Shown here piece by piece: positions 60,312-64,000 of a stretch of 64,000 nt of DNA. The translations under genes and the position numbers were made by a program. The stretch spans positions 87,684 through 151,683 of the forward strand of contig CAAGMZ010000029.1 in NCBI GenBank assembly GCA_900771195.1, read 5' to 3'. Numbering within the stretch: position 1 is the first letter of the stretch; every line of letters begins with the position of its first letter. The notes under the pieces were generated by a model. The model did no database searches and was not told the DNA's origin. It saw only the letters and a program-made list of their open reading frames with translations. Origin of the DNA: Lachnospiraceae bacterium (lineage in GTDB: Bacteria > Bacillota > Clostridia > Lachnospirales > Lachnospiraceae).

Positions 60312-60436
60312 GCTGTAAAATAATTATCTGAGTTCAGGCGCTTCCGCTAACTGAGAGCGTAGCAGTACAAAGCACGCAGAATACGCGTGCTAAGTACCGA
60401 CGCTCTCAACCTCGGCTCAGATAATTATTTTACGGC
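60312..60436. repeat. Structured repeat, copy 3
   Basis: Terminal inverted repeats of 21 bp (60312-60332 with 60416-60436) match except for one G-T wobble. The 89-nt core (60330-60418) repeats the GCG-CTTC-CGC hairpin and the long hairpin, with a few mismatches (CAGTAC/GTACCG, TGAGAGCG/CGCTCTCA, GCACGC/GCGTGC). About 25 bases beyond the right end (ATGTG-ACC-GGAA pattern) also resemble the flank of copy 1. It follows directly on the glnQ-like stop. Confidence 0.9.
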
Positions 60437-60547
60437 CTGTATTATGTGGACCTGGAAGCTTTAAGGGTATCAGGATAAACAATCCTGATATGTAGCAGCG
60501 GATTTTCCTAAATTTGTTCCGGTTTCAGATAGCTTTCACATTTTATC

Positions 60548-61318
60548 TTATATTTCCTTCAGAAAGCGTTCATATTTCTCGTCTCCATGCCATTCTCTTA
60601 ATTGGTTCTTTATGACATTTTGCATAAGCACTTTACTGATAAGCTGTCTCACACGCTTTGTATTGTGCTCTGTCAATCTATATACTGCACTCACATACAC
60701 TGCCTTCATAAATAGTTCCTCGGGATACCCCTCTCGCCTAAGAACTTCTTTAAGATATTTTGTTTTCATGCCCGCTGCATATTCATAAAAAATCACATAG
60801 GTTCGTGCATAATCCCATATTGCCTTGCCATTTTTTGCATTTGTCCAGTCAATAATAAAAACCTCATCTTCTTCAAACATAACGTTGAGGAAATGATAGT
60901 CCATATGACATAAAACTTCCGGCTCATTTATCTCATTTTCAACAATTGATAAGCATTGAATGGCCATTTCCTGCTCGCCCTTACCAACAGGTGCCTGTTC
61001 TATCTTATCTAATATATATTTTAAAATGCTATGAAGTTTTAGCCCCTTTACCTGATGAATCTTTTCAAACCATATCATCAATTCTTCCATAACAATATCT
61101 TTTCCAACATCCAGCAATCTGTCATACATTGAGATTCCATTTATTAAATCCATTTTAATACTATTTGGAAATTCTGACTCATAGTAACATGGAACAGGAA
61201 GCCCGCTTTTCATAATTTCACATTGTACCTCATATTCATAGTCTATCCATTCCTTTGGATAAGCTTCAGCATAGCACTTGTATGCAAAGCCATTATAAGA
61301 ATAAACCTTTGCAGCCAT
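60548..61318 (-). CDS. Aminoglycoside phosphotransferase (APH)-family kinase
   Basis: The 256-residue protein has the APH/choline-kinase fold signature: catalytic loop CHMDYHFLNVMF (H-x-D-x-H-x3-N) and metal-binding IDWTNA. The N-terminal lobe is short (YSYNGFAYKCYAEAYPKE), which leaves the P-loop-like strand indistinct. It probably phosphorylates a small molecule; drug resistance cannot be inferred. GGGAG lies 4 bases before the ATG. A decayed coding fragment lies directly upstream. Confidence 0.84.
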   Translation of the reverse strand: MAAKVYSYNGFAYKCYAEAYPKEWIDYEYEVQCEIMKSGLPVPCYYESEFPNSIKMDLINGISMYDRLLDVGKDIVMEELMIWFEKIHQVKGLKLHSILKYILDKIEQAPVGKGEQEMAIQCLSIVENEINEPEVLCHMDYHFLNVMFEEDEVFIIDWTNAKNGKAIWDYARTYVIFYEYAAGMKTKYLKEVLRREGYPEELFMKAVYVSAVYRLTEHNTKRVRQLISKVLMQNVIKNQLREWHGDEKYERFLKEI

Positions 61319-61331
61319 TCCGCTCCCAATT

Positions 61332-61533
61332 TTATAACGATTTTTTTAAGAAATCCTCATATAAATTCATATTATCCATATCTTCTAATCCTAATATAAG
61401 TATTTTATAAAACTGTTGTCCGAACATTCTCTCTTTGAAATTCCACTTGCTTTTTCTGAATAAGATATTTCTTTTCCTCAAAACCACACTTAATGGCCAG
61501 CAAGGCATGTATATCCTGAGTTACCGATATTTT
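61332..61533 (-). pseudogene. Decayed coding remnant with frameshift
   Basis: After the zinc-ribbon stop the same frame continues for 42 codons to a stop at 61405 (QDIHALLAIKCGFEEKKYLI is part of it). At about 61427 another frame takes over with MFGQQFYKILILGLEDMDNM up to a stop at 61332. Joined at that point, the two give one helical, protein-like sequence of about 70 residues, as after a single frameshift. There is no start codon with a ribosome binding site for the first part. I do not recognise the family. The 215-base gap holds nothing else. Confidence 0.35.
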
Positions 61534-62052
61534 TTAACGTAACACAGGTGTCCCGCATTCACGGCAGAACTTATCACCATTTATCAATTTATTACCGCAT
61601 TCGGTGCAGAATTTCTGCGCCTTCTGCTCCTGCGGTTTTGATTTATCTACTATGATAAATTTATAGGTAATTGCGAAAGGAGCATCGTAAACTTGCTGTT
61701 TTGCGTAAACGGAGAATTCCTTGCCGTATTTTACCGTTACAAGCTGTTCAGTCTCTGTTGTCACCAGCGTGTCCGCGCCTTCAAAGTATGTTTCCTGATA
61801 CAGTATGGCAACCACCGCCGAATCCTCGCCCAGTTCTTTTATTCGTAAAAGTCTTTCCGATTGTTTGCTCGGAGTTTTGGAAACCTTCCTTCGGGTGATT
61901 GGTTTTGTAAAATCCCTTGCGGCAGGCAGCACTTCAAATTGGTAGGATTTATCAAGAATCACATCTCCTACTTCGATAACAAATTCTATACCGTCCTTTT
62001 CCTTGTTTTCGGAACAAAAATCTACCTTTTTCAAAATATATGTTGGTTTCAT
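61534..62052 (-). CDS. Protein with C-terminal double zinc ribbon
   Basis: The 172-residue protein has an N-terminal beta-rich domain of about 130 residues without a recognised family and a C-terminal zinc ribbon (CTECGNKLINGDKFCRECG). GGAG lies 5 bases before the ATG. Short stand-alone ribbon proteins of this type are frequent in clostridia, with unknown roles. Neighbouring genes give no functional context. Confidence 0.78.
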   Translation of the reverse strand: MKPTYILKKVDFCSENKEKDGIEFVIEVGDVILDKSYQFEVLPAARDFTKPITRRKVSKTPSKQSERLLRIKELGEDSAVVAILYQETYFEGADTLVTTETEQLVTVKYGKEFSVYAKQQVYDAPFAITYKFIIVDKSKPQEQKAQKFCTECGNKLINGDKFCRECGTPVLR

Positions 62053-62170
62053 AACTTCTCCATTCCTGATTGTGTGATCACCTAAAACATTATATCATAT
62101 GATTTCAAACACTTCACGTGGACTTTTGCTGTTAATAGACGGTATTGTCAGTCTGATTAGGAAAAAGTCC

Positions 62171-62599
62171 ATGCCGGTGTTCTTATATCAATGTGTTTTA
62201 CCTTGTATAATTACTGTTTTCTTTACTGTATTCTTTAAAATATTCGGATGGCACAACTTTAATTTTTATGGTGGTTTTTTATTCATGCATGGAATTAATC
62301 CTGTTATATTTTTAGTTATTTATCTGTTTTCTACAAAACTGATAATAAAGGATAAGAGGGATTATATTCGAAGAATACTTATTGCACCTATTATGATAAT
62401 GACTTATTTATTATTTGATTTTATCAGATATGTTGTAACGGGCAAGTTGGTTTATGGATTAATTGCAACTGAAAATCTCAACTATATCTCCGTGCCATTG
62501 ATAGGTGTTGTTTTCTATTTGTTGATGGCGTTTATGAGTTATGGGCTTCTTGACTTGAAGTTGTTTGTTCAGAAAAAAATCACTACACACTGTGATTAG
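62171..62599 (+). CDS. Small integral membrane protein, unknown family
   Basis: About four hydrophobic helices are visible (FLYQCVLPCIITVFFTVFF; NPVIFLVIYLFS; LIAPIMIMTYLLF-like; VPLIGVVFYLLMAFMSYGLL). I choose the ATG at 62171 because AGGA is 8 bases upstream; an ATG at 62099 would add 24 residues but lacks a ribosome binding site. I do not recognise a family. The base composition is more AT-rich than most neighbours. Confidence 0.6.
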   Translation: MPVFLYQCVLPCIITVFFTVFFKIFGWHNFNFYGGFLFMHGINPVIFLVIYLFSTKLIIKDKRDYIRRILIAPIMIMTYLLFDFIRYVVTGKLVYGLIATENLNYISVPLIGVVFYLLMAFMSYGLLDLKLFVQKKITTHCD

Positions 62600-62705
62600 G
62601 TTATTATTTTTTGAAAAATCGAGTCAGTATCCGACCTGCACCCAAATGATGGTGCAGTCCAAATACTGACTGATGAAAAATATAATTTCGTCTATCAATA
62701 ACTTC

Positions 62706-63563
62706 TTATTTCTTCTTCACAGGAATCCAAATCTCACAATAATAATTCTCATCCTGAGTTCCCTTCGCATACTTTGTAGGATCATCATAATACTCTACGC
62801 AGTATCCGGCAGCAAATTCGTAATTCTTAAGAGCCGGTAACCACTCTGTATAAATCTTGGTATTAACATCCTGAAGAGCATCCGGCATTGCTCCTTTGCA
62901 AGGAAACACTGCCCAGTCAAATGCCGGTATAGTTCTTGTAACAAGACCTTCCGGTACATCCTTCTCCGGATTGTATGGATCTGCAATCAAATAATCGAAC
63001 TGTTCCTGACCCATTTCAATATCAATGTTTATTCCATATTTACCCATTACGTACTGACCCATTCCGGACTGATAATGCTCCTGCCAGAATTGTGGAACCG
63101 CTTCCTTAGCACCTTCGTAAGAAAATGTCTTTGAATTTGCAATAACTGTAAAAGCTTCCTTTTTAACAATCTTGTAGTCCATGAGATATCCTCCTTCTAA
63201 TGATATTTTAAGTTTAAGCGGAGCAAAGGTTTTCAATAGTACCTCATCCTTGCGCACGGATGAAGGCGATACGCCATGGAATCTGAAAAAAGCTTTGGTA
63301 AAACTATCCGGAGAGTCATACCCATACTTCATTGCTATATCAATAATCTTTTCATCAGTAATCAACAAATCATTACCAGCCAGTGCAAGTCTTCTGTTAC
63401 GAATGTACTCAGACACACTGAATCCGCAAAGCATTGCAAATCCTTTCTGAAAATAAAAAGGTGAAACGCCAACGGCTTTTGCAATGTTCTCTGCAGAAAT
63501 ATCCTCTGTTATATGATCCTCAATGTACTGAACCGAATCACCGATAATAGCCATCCATTCCAT
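62706..63563 (-). CDS. AraC-family regulator with GyrI-like effector-binding domain
   Basis: The 285-residue protein begins with an AraC double helix-turn-helix (residues about 10-110: ENIAKAVGVSPFYFQKGF, DIAMKYGYDSPDSFTKAFFRFHGVSPS in parts) and ends with a GyrI/BmrR-like small-molecule-binding domain (about 125-285, with VTRTIPAFDWAVFPCKGAMP). This HTH-first order is the Rob type, often tied to drug or stress response. GGAG is 11 bases upstream. No obvious target gene is adjacent. Confidence 0.92.
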   Translation of the reverse strand: MEWMAIIGDSVQYIEDHITEDISAENIAKAVGVSPFYFQKGFAMLCGFSVSEYIRNRRLALAGNDLLITDEKIIDIAMKYGYDSPDSFTKAFFRFHGVSPSSVRKDEVLLKTFAPLKLKISLEGGYLMDYKIVKKEAFTVIANSKTFSYEGAKEAVPQFWQEHYQSGMGQYVMGKYGINIDIEMGQEQFDYLIADPYNPEKDVPEGLVTRTIPAFDWAVFPCKGAMPDALQDVNTKIYTEWLPALKNYEFAAGYCVEYYDDPTKYAKGTQDENYYCEIWIPVKKK

Positions 63564-63601
63564 AATTATCTTTTCTCCATTCCATTTCGGTCCGCGCTAA
63601 A

Positions 63602-63622
63602 CGGATGTCCACCGGACATCCG
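63602..63622. other. Strong hairpin upstream of the AraC-type gene
   Basis: CGGATGTCC and GGACATCCG form a perfect 9-bp stem with a 3-nt loop, flanked by GCGC on both sides. A GCG-CCCTT-CGC motif follows, like the small hairpin of the structured repeats. No long U-run is present. The rest of the 215-base gap (63564-63777) shows no gene. Confidence 0.45.
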
Positions 63623-63777
63623 GCGCCCTTCGCTTGCTCTGAAATCATCTTATCTCATAAACATTTCTTCTTCCCGACATTTCTTGGCTTTATTTGTCCG
63701 TTTCTTTGATACCGGCAGTTCAATTTTATAATCAGACTTGTAACTCATTTTCAGAGTGTATGCCATATGCTTCTCTA

Positions 63778-63999
63778 CTACTCCTGATAATACTTGCCGG
63801 TATAAAAATTCTCAGCGCCAGTCTTTTTAGCAGTCATATGAAAACAGACACATCCATCCGGACATACGTAATCCTTTTCATTATTTCCCGTCCCGCCTAC
63901 CAGTGCAAGATTTCCTCCACTTCTGACAGCCTGCATATCTCCATAAAGAATCTGCATCATTTTCTGACAGATTCCATAACCCTGTTCATTAACAGGGCA
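63778..63999 (-). CDS. Cys-rich protein, C-terminal part (partial at window end)
   Basis: The frame is open to the right edge and ends with a stop at 63778, giving at least 73 residues. It has repeated Cys (CPVNEQGYGICQK and later CPDGCVCFH), which suggests metal binding. The sequence KMMQILYGDMQAVRSGG looks like real coding sequence, but I do not recognise the family. The start lies outside the window. Confidence 0.5.
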   Translation of the reverse strand, partial: CPVNEQGYGICQKMMQILYGDMQAVRSGGNLALVGGTGNNEKDYVCPDGCVCFHMTAKKTGAENFYTGKYYQE

Positions 64000-64000
64000 A

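Noticed and set aside
51017..60436. CRISPR-like or tandem repeat interpretation of the three structured repeats
   Set aside because: The copies are kilobases apart, not spaced by short spacers, and each is an inverted-repeat structure; no cas gene is present.
1..64000. tRNA or rRNA genes
   Set aside because: I found no cloverleaf-like sequence or rRNA motif in any intergenic region, though I could not run a tRNA scan.

Overview
The window looks like a chromosomal segment of a low-to-mid GC, spore-lineage Firmicute, most probably a Lachnospiraceae (Clostridia). The reasons are strong AGGAGG-type ribosome binding sites, sigma-A promoters close to TTGACA-N17-TATAAT, a GerA-family germination gene, a two-subunit PyrD/PyrK dihydroorotate dehydrogenase, a small RelQ-type alarmone synthetase and proteins of typical clostridial architecture. 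Genes are tightly packed, mostly on the minus strand, in overlapping operons. I see no rRNA, tRNA, CRISPR array, transposase or prophage. No gene-free stretch exceeds about 450 bases; the longest (50899-51347) holds an operator, a structured repeat and a terminator.

Layout. 1-6.1 kb: 3' part of pepF, then (minus) an LspA-like / diacylglycerol-kinase-like / hybrid histidine kinase operon and a lone GerA-type gene. 6.1-14.9 kb: small regulators, relQ-type synthetase, a heterodimeric ABC exporter, a zinc-ribbon membrane protein, a transglutaminase-like lipoprotein and a PHP phosphoesterase. 14.9-21 kb: pheA-DUF815 ATPase-ppx-ppk operon. 21-26.5 kb: accessory genes (DUF5050, PF06541, a DUF4143-type ATPase, an acyltransferase/ECF sigma/anti-sigma operon). 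26.5-37.7 kb: two housekeeping operons back to back. One is zinc ribbon-Nudix-like-pyrC-pyrF-pyrK-pyrD ending in a GGDEF gene. The next starts with an HD-GYP gene and runs into hisS-aspS-glyA. 37.7-40.1 kb: an epimerase-cytidylyltransferase-dehydrogenase cassette that reads as CDP-pentitol synthesis. 40.2-51 kb: an MMPL export system with TetR regulator, and a YtrA-like GntR/ABC operon with a textbook operator. 51-64 kb: an OB-fold protein, typA, an aldo-keto reductase, envelope proteins, an amino acid ABC transporter and small accessory genes.

Most unusual items: (1) a family of three roughly 125-bp structured repeats (about 51.0, 54.0 and 60.3 kb) with exactly 89-nt cores and compensatory stem changes; (2) an amino acid ABC binding protein that is circularly permuted, with its normal C-terminal segment placed right after the lipobox; (3) the putative CDP-pentitol cassette; (4) a hybrid kinase whose ATP-binding motifs are degraded while every phosphorelay residue is kept; (5) a terminator-like hairpin that swallows the ribosome binding site of the GerA gene. 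All functional statements come from reading the sequence and recalling family signatures; no database search was run.
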